This document shows, in pieces, positions 8,124-18,361 of a stretch of 64,000 nt of DNA (its first letter is position 1; every line of letters starts with the position of its first letter). The notes under the pieces were generated by a model, which saw only the letters and a list, made by a program, of their open reading frames with translations, had not been told where the DNA came from and ran no database searches. Origin of the DNA: an uncultured Acidimicrobiales bacterium (GTDB lineage: Bacteria > Actinomycetota > Acidimicrobiia > Acidimicrobiales > Bin134); the NCBI GenBank assembly GCA_951813325.1, contig OX638350.1, positions 62,001 through 126,000 on the forward strand, in the 5' to 3' direction. The translations under genes were made by a program, and so were the position numbers.

Positions 8124-9919
8124 CTCAGACCGCCGGGCAGATCATCGCCAGAGCACTCAAGGCCTATGGGGTGCCGTATGTGACCGGCCTGCCGGGGCAC
8201 GGCAACTGGAGCCTGCTGGACGCATTCCTCGACGACGGTTGCGAACTGCCGTTCGTGCAGGTGTTCCACGAGCAGTCTGCCGTCCACATCGCCGACGCCC
8301 ACTACCGAGTTACCGGCCAGCCGATCGCCGCAACGACGTCCATCGGGCCCGGCGCGGCGAACACGGTCATCGGCCTGGCCACCGCCCATGCCGACTCCAC
8401 CTCGCTATTGCTGTTGACCGGTTCGACAGCTACCCATATGCGCAGCCATGGGGTAATGCAGGGGCTGGACCGCTTCCACTTCCCCTCTGTGACCGCGCCG
8501 GTCACCAAACGCAACTTCGAGATGGTCCGCGCCATCGAAGCCCCGTTCCTTATGCACCGGGCGTTCAACGCGATGCTGTCAGGCCGGCGGGGGCCGGTCC
8601 ATATCGAGATACCGCTGGACGTGCAGGTCGAGCAGGCCGACGTGCAAATCGCGGACCTCAAGCCCCGGCTGCCACTCGGCCGCCCACGCGCCGACGAGGA
8701 CTCGGTGCTAGCGGCATGCAAGATGCTCCTGACAGCCGAAAGGCCCTGCATCGTCGCCGGAGGCGGCGCGGTGATGTCCGACGCGGCGCCGGAGCTCGCA
8801 TCGCTGGCCGAGCAGCTCGGAATCCCCGTCGTCTACACCTGGAACGGCAAAGGCGCGCTGTCTGATGAACACCCGCTCAACGCGGGAACTGCGGGATGGC
8901 CGGGATCGCTGCCCGGCAACACGCTGGCCGCCAACGCCGACGTCGTGCTGTCGTTGGGGTGCAAATTCACCGACTGGTCATCCTCGTCGTGGCGTAAGGG
9001 AGCTACTTTCTCACTGCCTCCCGGCCAGCTCATCCAGGTGGACGTCGACCCGAACGAGATCGGCAAGAACTATCCCGCCGAGGTGGGTATCACCGCCGAC
9101 GTCAAATCTGCGTTGGCTGACATCCTGGCCGCTATTTCCCCGGCTGAGGCCGACAGAGCGGTCCGGGCGAGAGAACCACATTTGGACGAGTTGGCCGGGC
9201 TCAAGGCGCAATGGGAGCAGGTACTGAGACCCAGGCGGGACCACCAGGGGTCTCCAATGACCATGCTCAGGGTGCTCCACGAGCTCCGGCAGGCCCTGCC
9301 CCGCAACGGGATCGTCACCGTCGGCTCCGGCCACCCGCAATCCTCGACCAAACAGGCCTTCCCGATCTACGAGCCCCGAACCCACATAACGTCGGGCAGC
9401 TTCTCCCCGATGGGGTTCGCAGTCCCGGCCGCCATCGGCGCCAAGCTGGCCAGACCCGACACACCGGTCGTGTGCATCGTCGGCGACGGCGACTTCATGA
9501 TGACCATGCAAGAACTGGCCATGTGCGTCGTCTACGACATCCCGGTCGTGTTCGTGGTCCTGAACAACCGGGGCTTCATCTCCATTCGCGACGGGCAGCT
9601 GAACCTGATGAGCCGCCAAGTCGGCTCCGAGTTCAACCGGGCCACCGGAGAGGAGTACTCGGTCGAGTTCGCCGACATGGCCAAGACCTTCGGGATCGAC
9701 CATGCCTGGAAGGTCGACTCCCCCGACAACCTCCGAGCAACCCTGGAGAAGGCGATCCAATCGAACGAGCCGGCAGTGGTCGAAACATTGATCACCCGGG
9801 ACATGTCGATAGCCGCAGCCGAGGTTGTCGGGTGGTGGGACTTCCCGCTGCTGCCCACCGCTCCCGAGCAGGCCCGATCCGATTACGAGGCTGCCCTGGC
9901 CGAGGAACAGCACCTCTAA
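8120..9919 (+). CDS. Thiamine-diphosphate enzyme, acetolactate-synthase-like
   Basis: 599 residues with the three-domain ThDP layout: N-terminal pyrimidine-binding domain with the activating Glu (VFHEQSAVHIADA, about residue 56), a central domain, and a C-terminal PP domain with GDGDFMMTMQELAM and, about 25 residues on, 'VVLNNRG' (GDG-NN metal motif). Full length. The start overlaps the dehydrogenase stop by 4 bp, with a strong AAGGAAGGGG upstream. In this context it is more likely catabolic (2-oxo-acid decarboxylase, or Xsc-like sulfoacetaldehyde acetyltransferase) than part of valine synthesis, since no small regulatory subunit follows. The exact reaction is not decidable from sequence. Confidence 0.75.
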   Translation: MTQTAGQIIARALKAYGVPYVTGLPGHGNWSLLDAFLDDGCELPFVQVFHEQSAVHIADAHYRVTGQPIAATTSIGPGAANTVIGLATAHADSTSLLLLTGSTATHMRSHGVMQGLDRFHFPSVTAPVTKRNFEMVRAIEAPFLMHRAFNAMLSGRRGPVHIEIPLDVQVEQADVQIADLKPRLPLGRPRADEDSVLAACKMLLTAERPCIVAGGGAVMSDAAPELASLAEQLGIPVVYTWNGKGALSDEHPLNAGTAGWPGSLPGNTLAANADVVLSLGCKFTDWSSSSWRKGATFSLPPGQLIQVDVDPNEIGKNYPAEVGITADVKSALADILAAISPAEADRAVRAREPHLDELAGLKAQWEQVLRPRRDHQGSPMTMLRVLHELRQALPRNGIVTVGSGHPQSSTKQAFPIYEPRTHITSGSFSPMGFAVPAAIGAKLARPDTPVVCIVGDGDFMMTMQELAMCVVYDIPVVFVVLNNRGFISIRDGQLNLMSRQVGSEFNRATGEEYSVEFADMAKTFGIDHAWKVDSPDNLRATLEKAIQSNEPAVVETLITRDMSIAAAEVVGWWDFPLLPTAPEQARSDYEAALAEEQHL

Positions 9920-9936
9920 ACGGGGAGACGCCGAGC

Positions 9937-10989
9937 ATGCACCCCCCAACTGGGGCCGCCCCGCCCGCCGGCAGGCGAGAACGGGCCGAAGCCGCCAGCG
10001 ACCCGCTGCGGTACCGGCTATCGGCCCTCTCGCAGCGCCCAGAAGCCCGGAGACTTTTCGGGGCCGCTGTCGCCTTGCTGCTGGTGTACTACGCGGCGTC
10101 CAAGTCCCTGGAGATCGGCGACCGGTCGCTGCTGGTGCTGCTCAACGGGTTGACATCAGCGGGCCTCTACTTCCTGATGGCCAGCGGCTTCACGCTCGTT
10201 TTCGGCCTTGCGAGAGTGACGAACCTGGCCCACGGCGGCATCTACCTCCTCGGCGGCTACGCGGCCCTTTCAGTCCAGCGGGCCACGGACAACTGGTTGG
10301 CCGCCACTGCGCTTGGCGCCCTGTTTGCCGGCGGAGTCAGCGTTGTCTTGTACCAGGTGCTGCGACTTCTGCGCGGCGACGGCCTCCGAGAGACGATGCT
10401 GACGCTCGGCGCCACCATCGTCATCGCCGACCAGGTGCTCGCCAAGTGGGGCGGCATCCCGACCGACCTCGACCCGCCCTCGTTCCTGAGAGGTTCCATC
10501 GACCTGCCGGGGTCCGCGCTGCTGTACCCGAAGTTCCGCCTCGCGGTCGTCGCGCTCGCGCTGCTGGCCGGGCTTGTGCTGTGGGTCCTGTTGTACCGCA
10601 CCAGGCTCGGGATGCTGATTCGCGCTGGGGTGGACGACCCCGACATGGTCTCCATCCTCGGGATCCGCGTGCCGCTGGTGCTCGGCTCGGTCTTCGTGCT
10701 GGCCGGCGCGCTCGCGGGAATCGCGGGGGCCGCAGGGGGCACCTACCTCTCACTGGCCCAAGGCGAGGACAACCGCATCCTTTTGGCCTCGCTGATCGTG
10801 GTCATCGCGGGCGGCCTCGGCAGCCTGAGGGGAGCGGGGGCCGCGTCGGTCATCGTGGGACTGGTCGAGGCCTTCGCCCAGACGCACCATCCAGTGCTCA
10901 GCGTGCTGATCACCTTCGGGATGCTCATCGCCATTCTCGCTCTGCGGCCGCATGGTCTCATGGGAGGCGCCGATCATGCCCGCCTCTAG
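9937..10989 (+). CDS. Liv-type ABC transporter permease (LivH family)
   Basis: 350 residues. After a polar N-terminal extension of about 45 residues come about eight membrane segments with LivH features: 'NGLTSAGLYFLMASGFTLVF', 'VTNLAHGGIYLLGGYAAL' and a C-terminal 'IVVIAGGLGSLRGAGAAS' EAA-like loop that contacts the ATPase. It starts 17 bp after the ThDP gene and overlaps livM by 14 bp, so one transcript is likely. Together with the next four genes it makes a complete five-component importer for a branched-chain-amino-acid-like, carboxylate or sulfonate ligand. Confidence 0.88.
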   Translation: MHPPTGAAPPAGRRERAEAASDPLRYRLSALSQRPEARRLFGAAVALLLVYYAASKSLEIGDRSLLVLLNGLTSAGLYFLMASGFTLVFGLARVTNLAHGGIYLLGGYAALSVQRATDNWLAATALGALFAGGVSVVLYQVLRLLRGDGLRETMLTLGATIVIADQVLAKWGGIPTDLDPPSFLRGSIDLPGSALLYPKFRLAVVALALLAGLVLWVLLYRTRLGMLIRAGVDDPDMVSILGIRVPLVLGSVFVLAGALAGIAGAAGGTYLSLAQGEDNRILLASLIVVIAGGLGSLRGAGAASVIVGLVEAFAQTHHPVLSVLITFGMLIAILALRPHGLMGGADHARL

Positions 10990-11983
10990 GCGCCTGCCGG
11001 CCGCCGGTGCCCTGCTGGTGCTGATCGGGGCGGCGATCGCTGCCGTTCCCGCGCTGGTGTCGGACTTCGTCCTCTTGCAGATCGTCATCAAATCGCTCTG
11101 GCTGGGCATCGCGGGGACGAGCCTGGCGTTCTTGATTGGCCAGGCCGGGTTGATCTCTTTGGCCCAGACCGCCGTGTTCGGCGCGTCCGGCTACCTGATG
11201 GCCATCCTTGTGCTCGACCACGGCCTGACGATCTGGGCGGCCGTGGCCGCCGCCGTCGCGGCTGGGCCGGTCGCCGGTCTGGTCATCGGTGCCATAAGCC
11301 GGCGCTCCTCGGATCTGTATTTGATGATGCTGACGCTGGCCATCGGCGTGTTCACGTTCTTCTTCGCCCAGCAGTACCAGCCGATCACGCGCGGGCACAC
11401 CGGATTCAACGGGTTCGACGCCCCACTGCTATTCGGCGCCGACCTCAGCGAGCGCAAGCCGCTGTTCTACGTTTCCGCGGTAGCCGCAGTCGCGGTCGTC
11501 GCACTGTTCCGGCTCGTCATGCGCACTCCGGCAGGACTCGCCTTCAGGGGGCTGAGGGACAACAGGGACAGGCTCCAGGCCCTCGGCTACAGCACCTCGG
11601 CGACAACGATCTCGGCGTTCGCAGTCTCGGGGTTTGCCGCAGGCGTCGGCGGGGTCATCTCGGTCTGGTACAACGGCGCAATTTCTCCTGGGTCAATCGA
11701 CATCACCCGGATAATCGAGCTGCTCATCGTGGTGACGATCGGCGGGACGATCCGAATCGAAGGGGCATTCCTAGGAGCCCTCGTCGTCACTCTGCTGCGC
11801 AATTACGCCAACGACTACACCAACCGAACCGAGACGCTCGTCGGCGCCGCGTTCATGGCGATCGTGCTCCTCTCGCGCCATGGCCTGCTCGGCATTCTCC
11901 TCAACCTGAAATCGCTAGCGCCGAAGGCGCTCAGGTTTTTCAGAGGCCAGCGCATGGCCTCCGAAAAAGAGGCGGTGGCCTAG
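10976..11983 (+). CDS. Liv-type ABC transporter permease (LivM family)
   Basis: 335 residues from ATG 10976, with about ten hydrophobic segments. LivM hallmarks are 'GQAGLISLAQTAVFGASGYL' and the C-terminal 'VVTIGGTIRIEGAFLGALVV' ATPase-contact loop. It overlaps the livH-type gene by 14 bp, which implies translational coupling. It is the second half of the inner-membrane channel. Confidence 0.88.
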   Translation: MPASRRLPAAGALLVLIGAAIAAVPALVSDFVLLQIVIKSLWLGIAGTSLAFLIGQAGLISLAQTAVFGASGYLMAILVLDHGLTIWAAVAAAVAAGPVAGLVIGAISRRSSDLYLMMLTLAIGVFTFFFAQQYQPITRGHTGFNGFDAPLLFGADLSERKPLFYVSAVAAVAVVALFRLVMRTPAGLAFRGLRDNRDRLQALGYSTSATTISAFAVSGFAAGVGGVISVWYNGAISPGSIDITRIIELLIVVTIGGTIRIEGAFLGALVVTLLRNYANDYTNRTETLVGAAFMAIVLLSRHGLLGILLNLKSLAPKALRFFRGQRMASEKEAVA

Positions 11984-12057
11984 ATGCGCCGCTCGCCTCG
12001 GGCAAGTCGGGTCCCAGTGATCTGCCGCGACCCCGAACAATGAAAGGAAAACCCCTC

Positions 12058-13467
12058 ATGCGACCACGCAACTCCAAGCTGCTCTGGCGGCTACTGGCCT
12101 TTCTGGCCATGTTCACCCTGATCGTCTCTGCCTGCGGCAACGACGACAGCTCCGACGACGGGGCGCCTACAGCCGCCCCAGAGGCCACAGCTGCCGCGGA
12201 GCCGACGGCCGCTGCGACAGCTGCGCCGACTGCGGCCAGCACGGACACCTCGAGCGACGAGGCTGATACGACTCCGAGGACGCAGGGCATCACTATTGGC
12301 GCGATCTCGACCCTCGACGGGCCGTTCGCCGCGCTCGGAGACTTTTCGATGCACGGAGTCAAACTCGCACTGCTCGAATATGGCGGCCAGCTGGAGGGAA
12401 CCGACACCCGCGACAGCGTCTCCGGAGCCTCCGTGGCAGGCGTTCCCATCGAGCTCGTGATCGAGGGGTCCGACGCCACTCCCGACGTCGCCGTCGAGGC
12501 GACCCGGAAGATGGTGGAACAGGACAACGCCGACATCATCATCGGCCCTCTCTCCGGCGACGAGGGGCTCGCACTCAAGGACTACATCCGGGACATCCCC
12601 GACGTGACGCTGGTCAACGGGACATCGGCCTCCCAAGACCTCACCTTGAGAGACCCCGCGGCAAACGTGTTCCGCTTCGGCGGCGACGGCGCCATGTGGA
12701 CCTTTGGAGTCGGCACTTATGCATACGAGGAGCTCGGACACCGGCGAATCGCCACCATCGCCGAGGACTACTCGTACCCCTACGACCAAGTTGGCGCGGT
12801 CCTCACCGAGTTCTGCGCAGCCGGAGGAACGGTGACAGACCGGATATGGGTCCCGCTCGGCACCCAGGACTACTCGTCGTTCGTCGCTCAGATCCCCGAC
12901 GACGTCGACGCAGTGTTCTTCGCCATGGGAGGCACCGACGCCATCAACTTCGTAAAGCAATACGACGAGTTCACCGGCCAAGCCATCCCCCTGATCGCCG
13001 GACCGACCGCTGTGGACCAATCAGTGCTCGCCGAGCTGGGAGACCGTGCCGAGGGCCTCGTTTCGTCCGGCCCGGTCGTCGACGATTCCGGGCTGAGTGA
13101 ATTTGACGCCTTCGCGGCGCGCCTTGACGAGGTATTCCCCGGTCAGACGCCGAACATTTTCAACATCTACTACTACATCGCCACCAAGTCGGCTCTCCAA
13201 GCCCTTGAGGAGGTCGGCGCAGACATCAGCGACGGCAGCCGGGCCTTCCAAGCGGCCCTCGCCGGCCAGAGCTGGACGACGCCCATCGGGCCCGTCTTCC
13301 TCGATGACAAACGCCAGGCAGTGGTGGATATGTACCTGCGCCAAGTTCAAGACGGCTCGCAGGTGACCATCCGGACGCTGCCCCAGGTCAACGCCACACT
13401 CGGCTTCGACCGCGACGACTACATAGCCAAGGGCAGCTTCAGCAGGGAGAACCCACCCTGCGGCTAG
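12058..13467 (+). CDS. Liv-type ABC transporter substrate-binding lipoprotein
   Basis: About 469 residues. The signal peptide ends in lipobox VSAC at about residues 22-25, followed by an Ala/Thr/Glu/Pro linker and a type-1 periplasmic-binding domain (GITIGAISTLDGPFAALG, then 'VIEGSDATPDVAVEATRKMV', 'IIIGPLSGDEG'). ATG 12058 is preferred over an in-frame ATG 18 bp upstream because GAAAGGAAA lies ahead of it. It captures the ligand outside the membrane for the permeases upstream and ATPases downstream. Confidence 0.88.
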   Translation: MRPRNSKLLWRLLAFLAMFTLIVSACGNDDSSDDGAPTAAPEATAAAEPTAAATAAPTAASTDTSSDEADTTPRTQGITIGAISTLDGPFAALGDFSMHGVKLALLEYGGQLEGTDTRDSVSGASVAGVPIELVIEGSDATPDVAVEATRKMVEQDNADIIIGPLSGDEGLALKDYIRDIPDVTLVNGTSASQDLTLRDPAANVFRFGGDGAMWTFGVGTYAYEELGHRRIATIAEDYSYPYDQVGAVLTEFCAAGGTVTDRIWVPLGTQDYSSFVAQIPDDVDAVFFAMGGTDAINFVKQYDEFTGQAIPLIAGPTAVDQSVLAELGDRAEGLVSSGPVVDDSGLSEFDAFAARLDEVFPGQTPNIFNIYYYIATKSALQALEEVGADISDGSRAFQAALAGQSWTTPIGPVFLDDKRQAVVDMYLRQVQDGSQVTIRTLPQVNATLGFDRDDYIAKGSFSRENPPCG

Positions 13468-13568
13468 ACGCGGCATGGCAGACGGTGGGTACAGCACCTG
13501 CGAACCGGCTCGGGCGGGCAAGCCCGGCCAGCGAGTAGGCGCGGGCTGATGGTGAGGCGCTCCCCAGC

Positions 13569-14371
<803 letters not shown>

Positions 14372-14375
<4 letters not shown>

Positions 14376-15103
14376 GCAGCATCGCACCGCTGCTCGAGGT
14401 GGCCATCAAGTCTGCCGGGTATGGGACAGCACAAGTGCTTCGTTCCCTCAGCTTTTCGATGGGAACCGAGCGGGTGGCCATTGTCGGCCGGAACAGCACA
14501 GGCAAGACGACCCTATGCAAAGTGGCAACCGGGCTGCTCCAGAACGCCCAGGGATCAATCCGCTTCGACGGCAAAGAGATACTCGGAAGGCGACCCCTCC
14601 AGATCGGCCGAGCAGGCGTGGGCTACGTGCCCCAAGGCCGCCGGGTATTCAACAGCCTGACGGTCGAAGAGCACTTCAAGATGCTCGGCACACGGCGCGC
14701 GTCGGACTGGCCCATCGAGCGGATAGTAGAACTCTTCCCCGCTCTAGAAGCCAGGCGAACAAGCCTCGCAAGGACCCTGTCCGGAGGAGAGCAGCAGATG
14801 CTCGCGATCGGCAGAGCTGTAGCGGTAGGCCCGAAGCTCTTGATCATGGATGAGCCATCAGAAGGCCTCGCCCCAGTGATCATTAACAACCTTGTCGAAG
14901 CTTGCAGAGCCCTGATCGCTGAAACTTCCATGGGGATCATTGTCGTCGAACAAAACATCAACGTCGCCGTACGACTAGCTGACCGCGTGTTGGTCATGGA
15001 CCGAGGCGAAATAGTCGCCGACATGACAACCCCAGAATTCGCAAGGCGCCCCGACCTCCAAGAGGCCTACCTAGGCGTCAGTCGGTCAGTAGACGGACTT
15101 TGA
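14372..15103 (+). CDS. Liv-type ABC transporter ATP-binding protein (LivF family)
   Basis: 243 residues. Walker A reads GRNSTGKTT, slightly unusual (S-T for G-A). Other features are the LivF motif 'VGYVPQGRRVFNSLTVEEH', signature TLSGGEQQMLAIGRA, Walker B LLIMDEPSEGLAP and switch 'VVEQNINV'. The start is GTG 14372. It is the last gene of the LacI-associated operon. Its end coincides with the point at which the opposite-strand 2OG-oxygenase gene is truncated. Confidence 0.88.
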
Positions 15104-15597
15104 GAGTTTGCCCAGGCCTCACGGAAACCCGCGACGTTGGGCCAGATGTTGGGGGCGAAGAACCCCTCGCGGCCTTCGCTGAGGCCGGCAGCAGCGGCGT
15201 CAGCGGGATCGTCGAAGCGATTGACGGCGAAGACCTCGCACAAATCGGGCGGAGTCTCGACATCGAGGCTGCCGGCCAGCGCCGAGCTCAGGATGGGGAA
15301 GTATCCCCGAAACACGTATGGACTCGGGGGCATCCAGCGCCGTTTGTCGTCCTCGGACAGATTGAAATACCTCCACGACGCCGTCATCAGCTCCTGCACG
15401 GTCTCCCCCGCGACACCGTGCCCGGTAACAACGAGGAAGCCCAGCGACTCGCATGCGGCCCCGACCTGGGCGGCGATGTCCGAGCGTGCTGCGGGGTCGC
15501 CGGTGGTGGCGGGTTCCAGATCGACCACCGGCACATGCCCGCGCTTTATGGCATCGATGCCGGATTCGCCTCGTTTGGGCAGTCCGGGAGTGGTCAC
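15067..15597 (-). pseudogene. 2OG-Fe(II) oxygenase (isopenicillin-N-synthase-like), N-terminal half only
   Basis: From GTG 15597 (AAGGAG 6 nt upstream) the protein shows the DIOX_N domain: HVPVVDLEPATTGDPAARSD, GFLVVTGHGV, 'WRYFNLSEDDKRRW' and 'WPNVAGFREAWA'. It then stops. The catalytic jelly-roll with the HxD...H iron ligands and 2OG-binding Arg is absent, so about 177 of an expected 320-340 residues remain. Similarity ends at about 15110, next to the livF-type stop (15103), so a rearrangement joined the operon end to this gene. Confidence 0.7.
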
Positions 15598-15714
15598 GCC
15601 GTCTCCTTCGTGTTGAAGGTGTTCAAGCGAATGTACACCCGTCGTGGTCGTCAACCGATCGGTGGTGTTTTGCCAGGCCAGAGGTGGCCGTCAAGAGGCC
15701 AGTAAGGTGACTCG

Positions 15715-16683
15715 GTGGGCGATGACACTGCCGTCTACCAGGACGACTTCTGCTTGGACAACGGTCTTGTGGGCGAGGCGCTGACGATTCCGTCGGCCAA
15801 TCCCAAGAACTTCTATCAGGCGATTTCCGACACAGCGGCGATGCCCCGCCTCGATCTTTGGGCCAAGCTTTTTGTGCCCGACGGGCCCGGGCCGTTTCCG
15901 ATGGTGATCATGGTTCCGGGCAGTTTGGGGCTCCAACCGCACAACCTCGCCCACTCGGCGTCGATCACCGACGCGGGTATCGCGGCATGCGCCCTCGACC
16001 CGTTCGGCCCCCGAAACGTCGATTCCACCGTCGACAACCAGCTCCAGTATTCCTTTGCGGCCAGTGCCTGGGATGTCCTGGCCACCGCCGAGGTTCTGGC
16101 GTCCCGCCCCGAGATCGACGCCACTCGAATCGGGGCGCAAGGCCACAGCCGGGGCGGCTCCGCAGTGCTGAACGCGGCGTCGTTGCACCTGGCCGCAGCC
16201 GCTGCCGCTCCCAAGCTGGTCGGGGTATACGCGGCCTACCCCTGGTCGGGTCATCAGTTCCTCAACCCCGCCGTGGGGGACACCTGGGTCCGGGCCATCA
16301 TCGGCGATCTCGACGACTGGTGCTCACCCACCCAGGTCCAAGCCCACATACAGGCCATACGGGTCGCAGGCGGCGACGCCACAATTCGCATCGTTGGCGG
16401 CGCGCATCACAGCTTCGACCGAACAGCTCCCCTGGAGTACATGCCCGAAGCCACCGTGGCCCCCCATGCGCCCACCGTCTACATCGCCGACAACGGCGCC
16501 TTCATCCTCCCCACCTCTGACCACCCCGACCCGGCCTTGGTCGACCTCGACGGCTTCCTCTACGCCGCCAAAGCCGGCTACGGCGTCCGCGGCGCCCACC
16601 TCGCCGGAACCCCCGACCTCGTCCCCGTGTTCGTCGAAGACATGATGCACTTCTGGACCACCGTCATGTCGCCTGGTGACTAG
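15715..16683 (+). CDS. Dienelactone-hydrolase-like alpha/beta hydrolase
   Basis: 322 residues, GTG start at 15715. The alpha/beta-hydrolase core has 'FPMVIMVPGSLGL', nucleophile elbow GHSRGG, an acid region 'GDLDDWCSPTQV' and a His loop 'GGAHHSFD', so the Ser-Asp-His triad is complete. It is similar in design to the hydrolase at 50032-50991 but not close to it. It is divergent from the truncated oxygenase with about 118 bp between starts. Substrate unknown; carboxylesterase or lactone hydrolase activity is expected. Confidence 0.75.
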   Translation: MGDDTAVYQDDFCLDNGLVGEALTIPSANPKNFYQAISDTAAMPRLDLWAKLFVPDGPGPFPMVIMVPGSLGLQPHNLAHSASITDAGIAACALDPFGPRNVDSTVDNQLQYSFAASAWDVLATAEVLASRPEIDATRIGAQGHSRGGSAVLNAASLHLAAAAAAPKLVGVYAAYPWSGHQFLNPAVGDTWVRAIIGDLDDWCSPTQVQAHIQAIRVAGGDATIRIVGGAHHSFDRTAPLEYMPEATVAPHAPTVYIADNGAFILPTSDHPDPALVDLDGFLYAAKAGYGVRGAHLAGTPDLVPVFVEDMMHFWTTVMSPGD

Positions 16684-16718
16684 GCCCGTACCTGATCCCA
16701 GCAATCCGGGCAAGAGGT

Positions 16719-17036
16719 TCAGTCGATAGGGTCGTCCTCGATCATCTCCCAGTATTCCGGGTCGATCGCGAAGTCAGCGATCTCGACCACCCCCGGTTCC
16801 AGGAGTATCCCGACGAATACCACGACGCCGAAGATGGGATCAACGATATGGAGCGTGCGTATCTCCGGGTGGAGGTCGAAGGGCAAGTTCTCGAAGTCCT
16901 TGAAACCAATGAGCGCTGCGGCTAATGGGCCCGACCAGAAGTCCCACTCAGACGGTTGTCCTGTTGGACTTCGACGGGGACCGTGCTCTGCTGTGATCTT
17001 CTCGGCAGCGAAGCTGCCAACTCGGATTTCAGGCAC
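16719..17036 (-). CDS. Small protein coupled to a Panacea-domain antitoxin, candidate toxin
   Basis: 105 residues from GTG 17036, overlapping the preceding stop codon (TAGTG), which implies translational coupling. The C-terminal half has alternating hydrophobic strands (IRTLHIVDPIFGVVVFVGIL, EIADFAID), compatible with a compact RelE/ParE-like or other toxin fold, but no catalytic motif is recognised. Panacea antitoxins are typically paired with a small, variable toxin, so position is the main argument for function. Confidence 0.5.
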   Translation of the reverse strand: MPEIRVGSFAAEKITAEHGPRRSPTGQPSEWDFWSGPLAAALIGFKDFENLPFDLHPEIRTLHIVDPIFGVVVFVGILLEPGVVEIADFAIDPEYWEMIEDDPID

Positions 17037-17587
17037 TACCGCGTGGTTTCAAACCCGTAGCGTTCTGCAACCGACTTGGAGAGCCGCTCACTGGTCGGAG
17101 TCTGAACCTGCTGGTAGTCGAGGAAAGCAGTGGAGAACGGGATGGTTTCGCCGACTTCGGTCAGTCGCCAGCCGGGCTCTTGGTGGGACAGCTCGCTGAC
17201 TTGGGTGCCGGTCATGCCTGCAAGTTGGGTGAGAACGTCCTCGATCGTTTTGAGCTCATCGTCGGTGAACACGTCGAGATTTGCCTCTCGGGTGGGCACC
17301 AATCGGTGCTGCGGGCGGCCGAGAAAATCCTCCTCCACGAGCTCAGCCGCACCGGAGTCGATCAATTGGCGACGGGCTGGAAGAAGTTGGCGAGGTGCCG
17401 GGCCATGGGCCAGCTTCTGAAATTCGCATCCGGAGATCGCCTGGTGGTGGCGTCGCAGGTGTGTGAACTCAGCGAAGAAAAGAACCTTGTTCAGCTTCGT
17501 AGCTCCGCCGGCACAGTCGTCCTGTAATCGGTCAGCGACATATAGCACCATCTCGACGAACTTTTTCTCGTCGTAGGCAACATTCAT
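17036..17587 (-). CDS. Panacea/SocA-like antitoxin (DUF4065 family)
   Basis: 183 residues from ATG 17587 (MNVAYDEKKFVEMVLYVADR). The segments 'GATKLNKVLFFAEF' and 'ISGCEFQKLAHGPAP' are characteristic of the Panacea/SocA domain, found in antitoxins of many unrelated toxins. The C-terminal half (FTDDELKTIEDVLTQLAGMT) is helical. The open frame extends upstream, but homology begins at this ATG. It is coupled to the small gene 16719-17036 with antitoxin first. Confidence 0.75.
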   Translation of the reverse strand: MNVAYDEKKFVEMVLYVADRLQDDCAGGATKLNKVLFFAEFTHLRRHHQAISGCEFQKLAHGPAPRQLLPARRQLIDSGAAELVEEDFLGRPQHRLVPTREANLDVFTDDELKTIEDVLTQLAGMTGTQVSELSHQEPGWRLTEVGETIPFSTAFLDYQQVQTPTSERLSKSVAERYGFETTR

Positions 17588-17763
17588 GTCGCCATCGTAC
17601 TGACCAAGGGTGACGACTTCCCCGACCCTCCGGCTCAATGCAATACCAGAGGGCCACTTGTAGCGGTGATGGCCCATGCGGCAGACAGCCCCCAAGAGAT
17701 CTCGGATGCAACCCGCGTGAACAGGGAGCGATATATCGCCCATGTCTCCCCTAGATTGAACTC

Positions 17764-18204
17764 GTGAATGATGGCATTCATCGCTGGGCTGAGGCTGGTT
17801 GCCCAGATTTCAGTCAACTAGAAGAGCTGGCAAGCGACGAGGGTCATTCGTTTGTGACACGAACGAGAATCGAGTGGGAATCCGGCGCCAACTGCTTCGA
17901 CCTTCCAGGCGAGTCCTTTTTCGTAGCGATCGCCGAGGGCCTAATCGTTGGCATATGTGGCATGAACAAGGACCCCTATCTCTGCGACCCACTGGTCGGT
18001 CGCCTCCGGCACCTCTATGTGCATCCGAGCCATCGACGATCAGGCGTAGCGAAAGCTCTCGTGGACGAGTGCCTTTCCTCTGCTATCGGGAATTTCGAAC
18101 GAGTCCGCCTTCGGACATCGAACAAGGCTGCTATTGCGCTGTACCGCTCACTGGGATTCAACGTCTGCGAAGAAGAGTCCGCTTCTCACCATAGACAGCT
18201 GTAA
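17764..18204 (+). CDS. GNAT-family N-acetyltransferase
   Basis: 146 residues from GTG 17764. It has the GNAT motif A region 'LRHLYVHPSHRRSGVAKALV', with acetyl-CoA-binding RRSGVA (Q/RxxGxG/A), and motif B 'RLRTSNKAAIALYRSLGF'. A single-domain acetyltransferase of unknown acceptor. It is divergent from the Panacea module and may be independent cargo of this island. Confidence 0.85.
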   Translation: MNDGIHRWAEAGCPDFSQLEELASDEGHSFVTRTRIEWESGANCFDLPGESFFVAIAEGLIVGICGMNKDPYLCDPLVGRLRHLYVHPSHRRSGVAKALVDECLSSAIGNFERVRLRTSNKAAIALYRSLGFNVCEEESASHHRQL

Positions 18205-18361
18205 GCGGCTGCCGTGCCCAACAGCGAGGCGATCTGCTCGCAAAGGGAATCTCCGTCGGTGGCGTTCCCCCGGTCCCACGCTTGGCCTCGGCGGTATCAA
18301 CGGGTGTCGAAGGGAAGCTTTACCTCAGTGCCGAGAATCGTGTAGGGCAGTGACTATTGGG

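Noticed and set aside
18205-18361. Possible toxin partner downstream of the XRE gene
   Set aside because: All frames are broken by stops within 20-35 codons and no motif is recognisable.
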